Counted from the first letter of the stretch, positions 16,516 through 25,678 are shown. The stretch is 64,000 nt of DNA from CALSMU01 sp965230225 (GCA_965230225.1 CBDDKM010000010.1:744001-808000), one strand, 5' to 3'. The notes: generated by a model from the sequence alone, not told the origin. Translations and numbers: made by a program.

Positions 16516-17085
16516 TTACTTAAGCATCAAGTTTTTGAGTTTCTTAATAATGCGGTGCATTTTCACCTTTGCATTACTTTCTGAAATGTTGAGTATTTCG
16601 CTCACTTCTTTAAACCTCCGTTTTTCGAAATACCTCATTTCCAACAACTCAACTTCGTCGTAGTCTAATTCTCTAATGGCAGCTAACAACAATTGAGTTC
16701 TGTCTTCTCCTGTTTCTTCTTCCGCTTCCTCCAGTACCTCATGTAACTGTTCAGTTTTTACCTCAACGGTTCTGTCATACTTCTTTTCCCGGTATACCAA
16801 ATTGAGTTCATTTCTGGCAATTTGATGCAACCAGGCAGTAAACGGAACTCCTCTAAACTCATATTTATGAAGGTTTTGCAACACTTTCACAAACACTTGC
16901 GAGGTAAGGTCTGCCGCATTATTTTCATCCCCCAGTCTTTTAAACAAATACCTGAATATTTGTACATAGTATCGATCGTACAATACAGAAAAAGCCTGAG
17001 GGTCATTCTTTGCTCTTTCAATCTCTTCTCTTTCCTGCTCTATGGCAGTTTTAGATTGATGATATTGTGTATTTACTGTGGACAA
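16516..17085 (-). CDS. ECF-type RNA polymerase sigma factor
   Basis: 189 residues. Region 2 is FSVLYDRYYVQIFRYLFKRLGDENNAADLTSQVFVK over about 33-70 with the continuation FTAWLHQIARNELNLVYR. Region 4 contains ELDYDEVELLEMRYFEKRRFKEVSEILNISESNAKVKMHRIIKKLK, a helix-turn-helix binding the -35 element; it is quoted in separate pieces of the family pattern. It directs polymerase to an unknown regulon, probably in response to an envelope signal passed through the adjacent membrane protein. Confidence 0.92.
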   Translation of the reverse strand: MSTVNTQYHQSKTAIEQEREEIERAKNDPQAFSVLYDRYYVQIFRYLFKRLGDENNAADLTSQVFVKVLQNLHKYEFRGVPFTAWLHQIARNELNLVYREKKYDRTVEVKTEQLHEVLEEAEEETGEDRTQLLLAAIRELDYDEVELLEMRYFEKRRFKEVSEILNISESNAKVKMHRIIKKLKNLMLK

Positions 17086-17146
17086 TTTATTCTTTTCTTA
17101 CAATCTTACCTCAATAATACAACACTTTAAAATGGTTACAAAATGG

Positions 17147-18373
17147 TTATGAGTTTCTTGTAAAAAACTGAGAAATATAAAATGTAATCATACCCAAAGG
17201 CATTAAGGCACTGGCAATTAACAGCCAAAAATAAAATTGATTAATTAGTCCTTTACCAGCTAGTAGTAGTCCTCCCTGACCAAATAACAGAAACTCGCTC
17301 AGAATAATTCCCAACACGAGAATCACAACACCTGCTTTAGAGAAAATGGTACTCAGGTTTAATTTTTTAATCTGAACAAAATAAGCCAATAGCCCCAGTG
17401 TAATAATGGCTAACATAACCAGGTGGATGTACCCAATTATGGTAAATCCTTTGGTAACAAATGCCGCTTCGGCAATCGATTGAAAACCTGAGGCAAATTG
17501 CAATAATAACTTAACTACAAATGAAAATAGTACAATGTAAAGTAAAGCTCGCACGGGTATTGAAAACACCTTTTTTATGGTCTCTTTATCATTAAGTCCT
17601 GTTAATAAATAAACAAGTGCTATCAGTTGTAATGCTCCCCCGACAATTCCGATAACATTTAAATATACCCCTCCATTAAACCACAGTGCAGAAAGGGCAA
17701 ATGTTGGTAGTATGGCAATATTCATCAAACTAAAGAAACGGCTAGCTTTTTTCTGATTGTAAGCGACACCATTTTGATCCATTACTTTAAACCAAAGGCC
17801 AAACACCGCAAACAGCATGAACCCATTGTATAAGAAATGAAGGTAGAAATAAACAGATAGCGGATACCAAATGGTTTCTTTTAAGTCATTAGCGATTATT
17901 GCTCCCAAACTCCATGGGCCAACTCCGGAAATAACCAGATATAACATTCCCCACTTGAAAAACTTGCCGCCAACGGAGTGATCTCCCTTGGATAATTTTA
18001 AAAAATAGGCGTAAAACCAGTAAGTTAAAATCAAGAATATGGTAGAAAAAGCAATTGAAAACGCTGCGTACCCCTGAATAGGAAAACTTATCAATGCACC
18101 TAAAATGCTAACCTGAATGGCCCAAAACAATCTGTTTAACTTCTTGTCCCACTCATTCTTTTTCAGATAAGAATAGACTATACCTATAAAAATAGCATTG
18201 AATCCCCACCCTAAAATGGTAACGTGCGAGTGAGCATGAAGGAAATGTTTAAAATTGAGCCCTTCTATAGGGTAAACAAATTGGTAACGAAGTAGCAAAC
18301 CTACAAGCATTGCTACCATCAAAAACAAAAATGAAATATTTAATTTTAAGTCTTTCACCACAGGTTCCTTCAA
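17147..18373 (-). CDS. Multi-pass membrane protein, degenerate heme-copper-oxidase subunit I-like
   Basis: 408 residues and about 11-12 membrane helices. The second helix holds a His cluster at 43, 46, 48 and 50 (HFLHAHSHVTILGWG). A later helix has YLHFLYNGFMLF (His179), and the helix near 310-330 has GYIHLVMLAII (His317). These line up by eye with heme-ligand helices II, VI and X of the NorB in this same window, but the HisHis pair of helix VII is missing. A member of the heme-copper oxidase fold binding perhaps only one heme is therefore suggested, not shown. No ATG start exists near the N-terminus; TTG at 18373 is used, and GTG at 18361 or 18358 are alternatives. Confidence 0.72.
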   Translation of the reverse strand: MKEPVVKDLKLNISFLFLMVAMLVGLLLRYQFVYPIEGLNFKHFLHAHSHVTILGWGFNAIFIGIVYSYLKKNEWDKKLNRLFWAIQVSILGALISFPIQGYAAFSIAFSTIFLILTYWFYAYFLKLSKGDHSVGGKFFKWGMLYLVISGVGPWSLGAIIANDLKETIWYPLSVYFYLHFLYNGFMLFAVFGLWFKVMDQNGVAYNQKKASRFFSLMNIAILPTFALSALWFNGGVYLNVIGIVGGALQLIALVYLLTGLNDKETIKKVFSIPVRALLYIVLFSFVVKLLLQFASGFQSIAEAAFVTKGFTIIGYIHLVMLAIITLGLLAYFVQIKKLNLSTIFSKAGVVILVLGIILSEFLLFGQGGLLLAGKGLINQFYFWLLIASALMPLGMITFYISQFFTRNS

Positions 18374-18406
18374 TATTTCACGAATTTATAGTTTTTTTGT
18401 CGTTCC

Positions 18407-19030
18407 ATGATCGTTCAAATAGCAAATAACCGTCAGGATAGAAACATGCTCAATATGGGAGCTGCTGTTCTGTTAATCTTTATCATTTATAGCGCAGGAA
18501 GTGCCTTTGAATTTCCATCTTACCTAACCTACGGGAGTATTCTGGTTATCATCTATTTTATCATTGTTTGGATGAGAATGATGATTAGAAACAAAACTCA
18601 GGTAAAACCATTTTTTGCCTGGGAAGACAAGAAATTGAAAGTATTGAAAAACAATCCCTCTATTCGCATTTTGAATTACTCCATAGTAACCTTGTTAACC
18701 GTGGCTCACTTCGCTGTTGTATTACAAGGTACACAAGACATTATGCCTTTGGTCTACGATTATGGAATTGGTGGTGCAGCATTTATTGTTTTTCAATTTT
18801 TACTTAGTCTTAACTGGCATGTTGGACTAAGCGATAAGGGAATCATCTTTGGTTCTAAATACGATAGCAAATTAATTGCCTGGGAAAATATTGACCGGAT
18901 AGAAGAAGACCGTAATTCAGCTACCATTCTTGTTCATTTTAAGCCTGGATTTGTTTATCAATCCATCCGACTTAATGTAGGTAAGCAATTCGAAAATGCT
19001 TTGATTATTCTTCAACAGGTTAAAAAGTGA
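18407..19030 (+). CDS. Membrane protein with C-terminal PH-like domain
   Basis: 207 residues. About four membrane helices occupy residues 12-135 (for example MGAAVLLIFIIYSAG and YGSILVIIYFIIVW). The cytosolic tail (VGLSDKGIIFGSKYDSKLIAWENIDRIEED...) has the strand pattern of bacterial PH or DUF5673-like domains, with an exposed-surface motif followed by a Trp. No function is known. The next gene overlaps by 4 bases and encodes a protein of the same build, so they are likely a co-translated pair. Confidence 0.75.
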   Translation: MIVQIANNRQDRNMLNMGAAVLLIFIIYSAGSAFEFPSYLTYGSILVIIYFIIVWMRMMIRNKTQVKPFFAWEDKKLKVLKNNPSIRILNYSIVTLLTVAHFAVVLQGTQDIMPLVYDYGIGGAAFIVFQFLLSLNWHVGLSDKGIIFGSKYDSKLIAWENIDRIEEDRNSATILVHFKPGFVYQSIRLNVGKQFENALIILQQVKK

Positions 19031-19704
19031 AGTTAGAAACGGTTGATAATAAAAAGAATTGGATCACCATTGTTGGGTTCATTATTATTGGAGTTATTCT
19101 CAACCTCCCCAGCTTTGCTAATTTATTCGACATCTACCTTCCTTCAGATATAGAAAGGCATTTAAACTTTGCTCCCTTTCTATTCATCTTTTTAGTTGTT
19201 CTACAAAGAAAAAACTCGAGTGTTGAAGTAGAAGAACCCATTACCTGGGCTGTTGAAAAAAGAAAGAACTTCTTTTTAAACAAAAGAAAAACCGGAATTA
19301 GATATGCCTTATTAGGGGTTGTGGTTTTAAGTTTTTTCCTATCCAATATCTATTCAACCAGAGGAGGATTTAACGACAACAACTTACCTGTAATTGTAGG
19401 TTTCTTAGTTGTATTTGGAGGGATCATGATCTACCAGAGATACAGAAAGAATTTCAAAGTAGGATATTGTAATAAAGGTGTTGTTTTTGGGTATTCTTCA
19501 AGAATTACATTGGTGGAATGGAAATCTATTTCAGATTTTGTACCGGAAGATGAAGAACATACCATTTCAGTTTACTTTTCATCAAAGCTTTCGATTCAAA
19601 GTATGATTTTAAAATCGGAAGAACATTATGATGAAATGAAACCGATTTTTATAAAACACCTGGAATACAAAAACGTAAGCAAACTACTTACTGGTGAAGA
19701 TTAA
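19027..19704 (+). CDS. Membrane protein with C-terminal PH-like domain (companion)
   Basis: 225 residues. The start is GTG at 19027, overlapping the upstream TGA (GTGA). About four membrane helices are followed by a tail YCNKGVVFGYSSRITLVEWKSISDF that parallels LSDKGIIFGSKYDSKLIAWENIDRI of the previous gene. The two therefore look like diverged tandem paralogs that may form a heteromer. Function unknown. Confidence 0.75.
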   Translation: MKLETVDNKKNWITIVGFIIIGVILNLPSFANLFDIYLPSDIERHLNFAPFLFIFLVVLQRKNSSVEVEEPITWAVEKRKNFFLNKRKTGIRYALLGVVVLSFFLSNIYSTRGGFNDNNLPVIVGFLVVFGGIMIYQRYRKNFKVGYCNKGVVFGYSSRITLVEWKSISDFVPEDEEHTISVYFSSKLSIQSMILKSEEHYDEMKPIFIKHLEYKNVSKLLTGED

Positions 19705-19757
19705 ACACCAATTTGAACCTATTTTTAATCTTGGTGTATCTGAATAAAAACAACATC

Positions 19758-20429
19758 ATGATTAAATCAATTTTCCCACTTTTTATTTTGGCTTTTGCCA
19801 TTCTTGTTTCTTCAGGTTGCAGATCGAGAAAACATCAGGTTTGTCCTGCTAAACCCGTTATTTACTTATATCCGGAGACGGAACAGGAAGTAAGTTTAAA
19901 ACTGGACTATAAAGGAGATTTTATCTCTACTTACCCCAAGTACGAGGATGGATGGAAAGTAATAGCCAGAGAAGATGGTACTTTAATCAATACAAAAGAT
20001 AAAAAAGAATACTCCTACCTTTTCTGGGATGGGAAGGGATATAACGAAGCTTCTGACTTCACCTATTCTAAAGGGTTTGTTGTAAAAGGTAGTTCTACCG
20101 CCTCTTTTCTTCAAACACAGTTAGAATTAATAGGGCTAACTCCTAAAGAATACAACGAAATGATTGTGTACTGGCTTCCGTTAATGGAACACAACGAGTA
20201 TAATTTTGTTCATTTTATTACCGGAGAGGAGTACGACCAAATTGCTGGTATAAATGTAGAACCACAACCGGATAACATGTTAAGAGTATTTATGGAATAC
20301 CAACCTTTGGAAAAGTCATTTGATATTGCTCCACAAACATTTAAACCGTTTAATCGAGAAGGTTTTGTTTTAGTGGAATGGGGAGGCTCTATTATTCCAG
20401 AACCAATTAAAGTGGAAAAGGAACTTTAG
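19758..20429 (+). CDS. Predicted lipoprotein with conserved KPVIYLYPE motif
   Basis: 223 residues from the ATG at 19758 (MIKSIFPLFILAFAILVSSGC), which gives a lipoprotein signal with Cys21; an upstream ATG at 19713 adds 15 residues without improving it. The mature part starts with CPAKPVIYLYPETEQEVSLKL, a motif I recognise as conserved in many bacterial and fungal hypothetical proteins, and has a Trp-rich beta-type body. Likely envelope-anchored. Function unknown. Its stop overlaps that of the convergent hemoglobin gene. Confidence 0.78.
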   Translation: MIKSIFPLFILAFAILVSSGCRSRKHQVCPAKPVIYLYPETEQEVSLKLDYKGDFISTYPKYEDGWKVIAREDGTLINTKDKKEYSYLFWDGKGYNEASDFTYSKGFVVKGSSTASFLQTQLELIGLTPKEYNEMIVYWLPLMEHNEYNFVHFITGEEYDQIAGINVEPQPDNMLRVFMEYQPLEKSFDIAPQTFKPFNREGFVLVEWGGSIIPEPIKVEKEL

Positions 20430-20797
20430 TTTCCACCCAGCATTTTAATTTTCCCCCAGAAAATACCGGCAATGGTTTCTGCTCTAAATTTTGCCTCGTT
20501 TGCATTTTTTCCTATAAAATGCTCATCCACCGTTTCAGAAAACAACTGTTTCCATCTGTTGAAATGCTCTTCACTTACGGGCAAGTCTCTGTGTTTAGGA
20601 AATGGCTGCCCGCTATAGGATGCTTCTCCCAACAGGATGCTTCCCCAAAAACGATACATAATAGGCAAATGGGTTTCCCAATTCACTTGTCTCAGATCAT
20701 TAAATATTGGCGACAATAACTCATCCTGGTTAACCTTATCGTAGAAGGAGTCCACCAGCAACTTAATGTCATTTTGATCAGATATATCTTCTTTCAT
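20426..20797 (-). CDS. Group III truncated hemoglobin
   Basis: 123 residues. FYDKVNQDELLSPIF is the B-E region with Phe/Tyr at B9/B10. Trp and HLPIMYRFWGSILLG follow, and PFPKHRDLPVSEEHFNRW contains the proximal His region, as in Campylobacter Ctb-type group III globins. Such proteins bind O2 or NO at a b-type heme and are linked to oxygen supply or NO detoxification, which fits the denitrification genes elsewhere in the window. No Fnr-type dyad is visible upstream. The gene sits downstream of the S46 peptidase terminator. Confidence 0.88.
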   Translation of the reverse strand: MKEDISDQNDIKLLVDSFYDKVNQDELLSPIFNDLRQVNWETHLPIMYRFWGSILLGEASYSGQPFPKHRDLPVSEEHFNRWKQLFSETVDEHFIGKNANEAKFRAETIAGIFWGKIKMLGGN

Positions 20798-20807
20798 CTT
20801 TATATAA

Positions 20808-20836
20808 AAAACCTTCGGCTTTTGACCGAAGGTTTT
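20808..20836 (-). terminator. Intrinsic terminator of the S46 peptidase gene
   Basis: Arms AAAACCTTCGG (20808-20818) and CCGAAGGTTTT (20826-20836) form a perfect 11-bp stem with a 7-base loop. It lies 18 bases beyond the S46 gene on the minus strand and just before the hemoglobin gene, so some read-through is possible. Confidence 0.85.
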
Positions 20837-20853
20837 AATTAAATCTATTTTAT

Positions 20854-23511
20854 TTACCAGGCGCCAAATTCACAATTTAAGTAATGCATTTTCTCAGCAC
20901 TTTGGTCGCCCATTAACTTGGCAATTTCAAAATTTCTGCAAGCTTCATCAACATCTCCTAAAGCAGCGTAACACAGTCCACGATTGTAATAAGCTTTATT
21001 AAAAGTGTAATCTAAGTCAATCACTTTATCAAAATCGGCAATTGCTTCTTTAAACTTATCTTGTTCTGCATACACCAATCCCCTCGTAAAATACGCCTCA
21101 AGATTATCACTTTTACTCAATTTAAGAGACTTAGTAATATCATTCATGGCTTCTTTGTACATTTTCTTATCAGCGTAATAAGCAGCTCTCATGTTAATAG
21201 CAGAAACATTTTTAGGATCAATCTCTATGGCTTTGTTCATATCAGCTAATGCTTTTTGATCTTCTCCCATTTCCAAATACAAATCAGCTCTTCCCATTAA
21301 TGCGTAAACATCGTTTACCACATCTCTTAATCGATTAGAGTATACTCTTTCTTTTTCTTTAAGCTCACTCATTTCGCTATCCTCTCTGTATTCTGCATCA
21401 ACCAATGTCATTTCTTCCACTAAGTGACCAGCTCCTGCATAAACATCCATTACCCAAAGAACATATTTAATATCCACCATGATGTTTCTACAAATGTCCG
21501 GGTCGAACATAATATCGCTCATGGTACTTTCCCAGCTTCTATCAAAGTTGATCCCAACTAAGTGACCTTCTCCGTTAATTACCGGACTTCCAGAGTTACC
21601 TCCTGTTGTGTGATTTGATCCGAGGAAACAAACTCTTAACTCCCCATCAGTTGCATACCTACCATACTCTTTCTTTTCCCAAAGCTCTCTTAAACGAGCT
21701 GGAATATGGAAATCGTCATTACCAGTATTGTTCTTTTCGATGATCCCATCTAAAGTAGTATACCAGGTATATTTCATTCCATCTCTAGGAAGTGTTCCTT
21801 CTGCTTTTCCGTAAGTTAAACGAAGTGTACTATTGGCATCTGCCCAGAACGTTTTTTCAGGAAAATACTCCATTTGAGCGGCAACAAAGCGCTTCATTAA
21901 ATCATTAATCTCTACCTGTGTTCCGTAATAATCTGGCTTCACTTCTGCATCAAAAGCAAAATAGATGCTGCTCGATAATTGATAAGCAGGATCTTTTAGA
22001 AGCATTTTCTTAAACTTTTTCTCACTTGCAGATAATAGCTTAAGTGTCTTTTCTTTAGAAGTAAAGTTTGATTTTTTGAATACAAAATCAGCGTAAGCCT
22101 CATAATCTCCACCAAACTTAGAGTCAATTGTTTTTACAACGTCAGGACGCAATTCTGGTTCTAAGAAGTCCACATACATCTTTAGTAGCTTAGCAAAGAT
22201 TTGCTTATCTACACCTTCGTCATAATTTTTAAAATACCCTTCGATATTCTTTTTCTTCTTCTCAACATCTTTAGCAAAGTCTTCGTTTCCAATATTTTCA
22301 AACCCATTTGAAAAACGAATTATTTCCGGTCCGTAGTACCAAATTTCTACAAACATCTTTACTGCAAAATCATACTTATCGTAGTGAGCTTGTTTCGTTT
22401 TTAGATCTTGTAGTACATTTTTATACTTTCCGTCTCTTGGAACACGTTTTAAGTATTCTGCTTCTAAAGTTTCTTTCTTTCCAAGAGCATCTTTCTTCTT
22501 CAACCCAAGGTTTTGTCCTACCCACTTTTTATAGGCATTACTAATTCTGGATTGTTTTGAAGCATACTTAATGTAAGTAGCCTCATCTCTTTTCATGGCA
22601 ACATCAATAATGGCTAAACTCTTCTCTCTCATGGAGATTCTGGCAGGGTTTATTTTATTGATATAGGTATCTACAGCATAAGAAGTTAAGTATTGGTTGG
22701 TTGTTCCAGGAAATCCAAACACCATGGTAAAGTCCCCTTGCTCCAATCCTTCCATCGATACCGGCAACCACTTTTTAGGTGAGTATGGTACGTTATCATC
22801 CGAAACATCAGCCGGATTGTTTTCTTTATCAGCATAGATTCTAAATACAGAAAAATCACCTGTATGTCTTGGCCAAACCCAGTTATCCGTATCCCCTCCA
22901 AACTTACCAATATCACTTGGTGGAGCTCCTACTAACCTAACATCGTTAAACGTTTCAGTAACGATCATATAGTACGAGTTTCCATAGTTAAATGCTTTTA
23001 CTACCGCTTTGTAACCAGTTCCTTCAGTAGCTTCTTTTGCCAAAGCCTGTCCCTTTTCGTATTTGGCTTTAAAAGCATCTCTTTTATCCATACCGTCCTT
23101 AACGGCTCCATTTACCTGATCGGTAACATCCTCAATTCTAACAATAAACGTAGCAGTAAGTCCTGGATTCTTTAACTCTTGAGAGTGATCCATTGCCCAA
23201 AAACCATCCTTCAGATAATTGTGCTCAGTAGAAGAATGCGACTGAATTTGAGAATATCCACAATGGTGATTGGTGAGAATTAACCCATTTTTTGAAACAA
23301 CTTCAGCAGTACATCCTCCACCAAAATGAACAATGGCATCTTTAAGGCTGGATTGATTAATCGAGTAAATCTCTTCTGCCGTCAATTTCATTCCTTGCGC
23401 CTGCATGTCATCTTCCAATGCTTTCAACAAGGAAGGGATCCACATTCCTTCGTGTGCAACCCCATAAAAGGCTATAAATAATGGTAAAATTAAAGCAATT
23501 AACTTTTTCAT
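20854..23511 (-). CDS. S46 dipeptidyl peptidase (Dpp11-like) with C-terminal TPR repeats
   Basis: 885 residues from the ATG at 23511 (signal MKKLIALILPLFIAFYGVAH); a 28-codon upstream extension lacks a signal and is rejected. The S46 catalytic motifs are TNHHCGY (His near 82), the DNWVWPRHTGDF region, and TTGGNSGSPV (Ser). The residue 18 after the Ser is Arg in INFDRSWEST; in S46 enzymes Arg there marks Dpp11 (cleaves after Asp/Glu) and Gly marks Dpp7. The last 150 residues contain at least three TPR units (RADLYLEMGEDQKALADMNKA and following), beyond the usual 700-720-residue enzyme. Periplasmic release of acidic dipeptides is expected. Confidence 0.92.
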   Translation of the reverse strand: MKKLIALILPLFIAFYGVAHEGMWIPSLLKALEDDMQAQGMKLTAEEIYSINQSSLKDAIVHFGGGCTAEVVSKNGLILTNHHCGYSQIQSHSSTEHNYLKDGFWAMDHSQELKNPGLTATFIVRIEDVTDQVNGAVKDGMDKRDAFKAKYEKGQALAKEATEGTGYKAVVKAFNYGNSYYMIVTETFNDVRLVGAPPSDIGKFGGDTDNWVWPRHTGDFSVFRIYADKENNPADVSDDNVPYSPKKWLPVSMEGLEQGDFTMVFGFPGTTNQYLTSYAVDTYINKINPARISMREKSLAIIDVAMKRDEATYIKYASKQSRISNAYKKWVGQNLGLKKKDALGKKETLEAEYLKRVPRDGKYKNVLQDLKTKQAHYDKYDFAVKMFVEIWYYGPEIIRFSNGFENIGNEDFAKDVEKKKKNIEGYFKNYDEGVDKQIFAKLLKMYVDFLEPELRPDVVKTIDSKFGGDYEAYADFVFKKSNFTSKEKTLKLLSASEKKFKKMLLKDPAYQLSSSIYFAFDAEVKPDYYGTQVEINDLMKRFVAAQMEYFPEKTFWADANSTLRLTYGKAEGTLPRDGMKYTWYTTLDGIIEKNNTGNDDFHIPARLRELWEKKEYGRYATDGELRVCFLGSNHTTGGNSGSPVINGEGHLVGINFDRSWESTMSDIMFDPDICRNIMVDIKYVLWVMDVYAGAGHLVEEMTLVDAEYREDSEMSELKEKERVYSNRLRDVVNDVYALMGRADLYLEMGEDQKALADMNKAIEIDPKNVSAINMRAAYYADKKMYKEAMNDITKSLKLSKSDNLEAYFTRGLVYAEQDKFKEAIADFDKVIDLDYTFNKAYYNRGLCYAALGDVDEACRNFEIAKLMGDQSAEKMHYLNCEFGAW

Positions 23512-23635
23512 AAATAATGTCTTAAGGTAGGGCACGAAGTTACTTATTGAAACCGAAACAACCTTACCGTTGATACAATTTATTTGAATCATCAATTCCA
23601 GTCATTAATCCTGTGTAGGATTTGAGTTTTTAAAT

Positions 23636-23643
23636 TACTTTTG
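23636..23643 (+). promoter_or_regulatory. Promoter -7 element TACTTTTG
   Basis: TACTTTTG matches TAnnTTTG exactly and ends only 4 bases before the ATG at 23648. If used, transcription starts at or within the start codon, giving a leaderless mRNA. Confidence 0.5.
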
Positions 23644-23647
23644 CAGC

Positions 23648-24490
23648 ATGATGGAAATTTTAAAATACATCTTCTTTTTAGGGATCATTTATATCGTGTT
23701 TAGTATAATCTGGTTCTTTATTGCTTTACTACCAAAATACATTCTTGGAAACAAAGCAGACAACAAGCAAAATGAAGTTCTCAACTACATTATAAAATCT
23801 GCTCAGTTTTATTTTCTTGCCTCTCTAACCGCCATTCAAGCTTTAAAGACGGCCGATACGGCTGATAATGGAATCATATACGTTGTTGTGGGGGGAATCG
23901 TGTTGTATTTGTACCTTGCCGGGAAGGTGGAAAGAAACAAAGTAATGTTCCAATTCCGATCCAACTTTGGTAAAGTAAATGTTTCGGATCCCGGAAAATA
24001 TGAACCTCACCTGGTGGGATTAACCATTATTTTTTACGCAGCTTCATTTTATTATTTACCATTAATCCAACATCCGGTCAACGACTGGTTTTTGGAAAGT
24101 ATAGATGATTTCTACAACACTATAATTATTGGTTGGATCATTGGAATTATAGGATTCTTCTTCCTGCTGAGCATGATATTTAAAGGAATCAATGCTACAG
24201 GATTTTTGGTTCAAACGGCTATCAATCTATTGCAAGGTAAACCACCTCCGAAAAGAGAACCTAAAAATCCATTTGGAAGGTTTGGAGGAAAGAACCCATT
24301 TGGGGGTCAAAACCCTTTTGGAGGACAGAATCCATTTGGTGGGCAAAATCCTTTCGGAGATCAAAATCCGTTTGGTGATCAAAACCCCTTCGGACAAGAA
24401 AATGAACCACAAGATGCAGATGTTGATGACGACATGTATGTGGATTTTGAAATTCTGGACGAAGACGAAGAAGACGAAAAAAAGGATTAA
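23648..24490 (+). CDS. Membrane protein with NPFGGQ repeat tail
   Basis: 280 residues. About five membrane helices fill residues 1-190 (for example YIFFLGIIYIVFSIIWFFIALL and TIIIGWIIGIIGFFFLL). Residues 207-249 hold seven NPFG units in the series NPFGRFGGK, NPFGGQ (three times), NPFGDQ (twice), NPFGQE. The C-terminus is strongly acidic (Asp/Glu-rich to EDEKKD). The repeat and acidic tail should be cytosolic or periplasmic and disordered. I recognise no family; the N-terminal membrane part alone gives no function. The ATG immediately follows a -7 box. Confidence 0.8.
   Translation: MMEILKYIFFLGIIYIVFSIIWFFIALLPKYILGNKADNKQNEVLNYIIKSAQFYFLASLTAIQALKTADTADNGIIYVVVGGIVLYLYLAGKVERNKVMFQFRSNFGKVNVSDPGKYEPHLVGLTIIFYAASFYYLPLIQHPVNDWFLESIDDFYNTIIIGWIIGIIGFFFLLSMIFKGINATGFLVQTAINLLQGKPPPKREPKNPFGRFGGKNPFGGQNPFGGQNPFGGQNPFGDQNPFGDQNPFGQENEPQDADVDDDMYVDFEILDEDEEDEKKD
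24266..24396 (+). repeat. In-frame NPFG(G/D)Q hexapeptide repeats
   Basis: Seven NPFG units, the middle ones 18 bases each, encode the tail of the membrane protein. Third positions vary between copies (ccattt, cctttt, ccgttt, cccttc), so the peptide is kept while the DNA has drifted, which suggests selection on the protein and not a very recent expansion. Confidence 0.9.
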
Positions 24491-24517
24491 TCTTACCTTA
24501 ACTCATTACTTTATCAA

Positions 24518-25657
24518 ATGAACCTAGTTGCACGAACTTATGCAGGACTTGAAGGTGTTCTTGCAGATGAATTAAAATCTATTGGCGCCGAAAACATCAA
24601 CATTGTTAAACGTGCTGTAGAATTTACAGGAGACCGATCTGTTATGTACTCTGCCAACTTATGGCTTAGAACTGCAATTGATGTGTTAGTTCCCATCCAT
24701 AACTTTAAAGCCAGAACTCCTGAAGAACTATACAAAGGCGTACAACAAATAGATTGGAGCCAATACTTTAATGAAAGAAATACGTTTAGCTTAACTCCTA
24801 TTGTTCATTCTTCTCATTTTACCCATTCGCAATACGCCATGCTTAAGGCAAAAGATGCCATTGTGGATCAGTTTAGAGATCGATCTGGAAACCGACCTGA
24901 TATTGATAGAAATGAACCGGACATTAGAATTGTATTGCGAATATCTGAGCATAAGTGTTCTGTCCTTCTCAATAGTTCGGGTGATTCTTTATTTAAAAGA
25001 GGTTATAAAAAAGAAATTGGTGATGCACCTATTAATGAGGTTCTGGCAGCGGGAATTCTTGCCTTATCAGAATGGGATGGCAACACACCGTTTGTTGATC
25101 CTATGTGTGGTTCAGGAACCTTTTTAATCGAAGCAGCCATGAAAGCGTTGAACATTGCACCTGGCATATTAAGATCAGGATTTGGCTTTGAAAAATGGAT
25201 GGATTTTGATTCTGAATTATGGGAAAGAATTTTCTTCGAAGCTAAATCAAAAATTGAAAAAAAGAGGGTTAAAATAAAAGGGTTTGATACCTCTAACCAA
25301 ATGGTAAGAATTGCCAAAAATAATTTAGCATCGTTCAGAGAACTAAGAAACCTGATAAAAATTGAGCAGGCTGATTTTTTCACTTTAAACAAACCTTATG
25401 ATGAGGGTATTGTAATGACTAACCCTCCCTACGATAAAAGAATAAAGCTACAAGATGATGTAAGTTTTTACAGTGATTTAGGATCCAGGTTAAAGCATCA
25501 CTGGACAGGTTATGATGCCTGGATCATCTCATCCAATTTATCGGCAATCAAACGAGTAGGATTAAAACCAAAGAGGAAATTTACATTATTCAACGGACCA
25601 GATGAAGCTCGACTTATTCACCTTCCTCTCTATGATGGAAGTAAACGACATGGTTAG
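24518..25657 (+). CDS. THUMP-domain RNA guanine-N2 methyltransferase (RlmL N-terminal/Trm14-like)
   Basis: 379 residues. An N-terminal THUMP RNA-binding domain covers about 1-155 (LVARTYAGLEGVLADEL start). The Rossmann methyltransferase half has the SAM motif VDPMCGSGTFLIEAAMKA near 195 and the catalytic motif MTNPPYDKRI near 305, the N/D-PPY type that methylates exocyclic amines. It likely methylates a guanosine of 23S rRNA or tRNA using SAM. It is shorter than E. coli RlmL, lacking the second methyltransferase domain (RlmK). It follows the NPFGGQ gene by 27 bases. Confidence 0.92.
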   Translation: MNLVARTYAGLEGVLADELKSIGAENINIVKRAVEFTGDRSVMYSANLWLRTAIDVLVPIHNFKARTPEELYKGVQQIDWSQYFNERNTFSLTPIVHSSHFTHSQYAMLKAKDAIVDQFRDRSGNRPDIDRNEPDIRIVLRISEHKCSVLLNSSGDSLFKRGYKKEIGDAPINEVLAAGILALSEWDGNTPFVDPMCGSGTFLIEAAMKALNIAPGILRSGFGFEKWMDFDSELWERIFFEAKSKIEKKRVKIKGFDTSNQMVRIAKNNLASFRELRNLIKIEQADFFTLNKPYDEGIVMTNPPYDKRIKLQDDVSFYSDLGSRLKHHWTGYDAWIISSNLSAIKRVGLKPKRKFTLFNGPDEARLIHLPLYDGSKRHG

Positions 25658-25678
25658 AGGATAATAATTGGTACTTTT

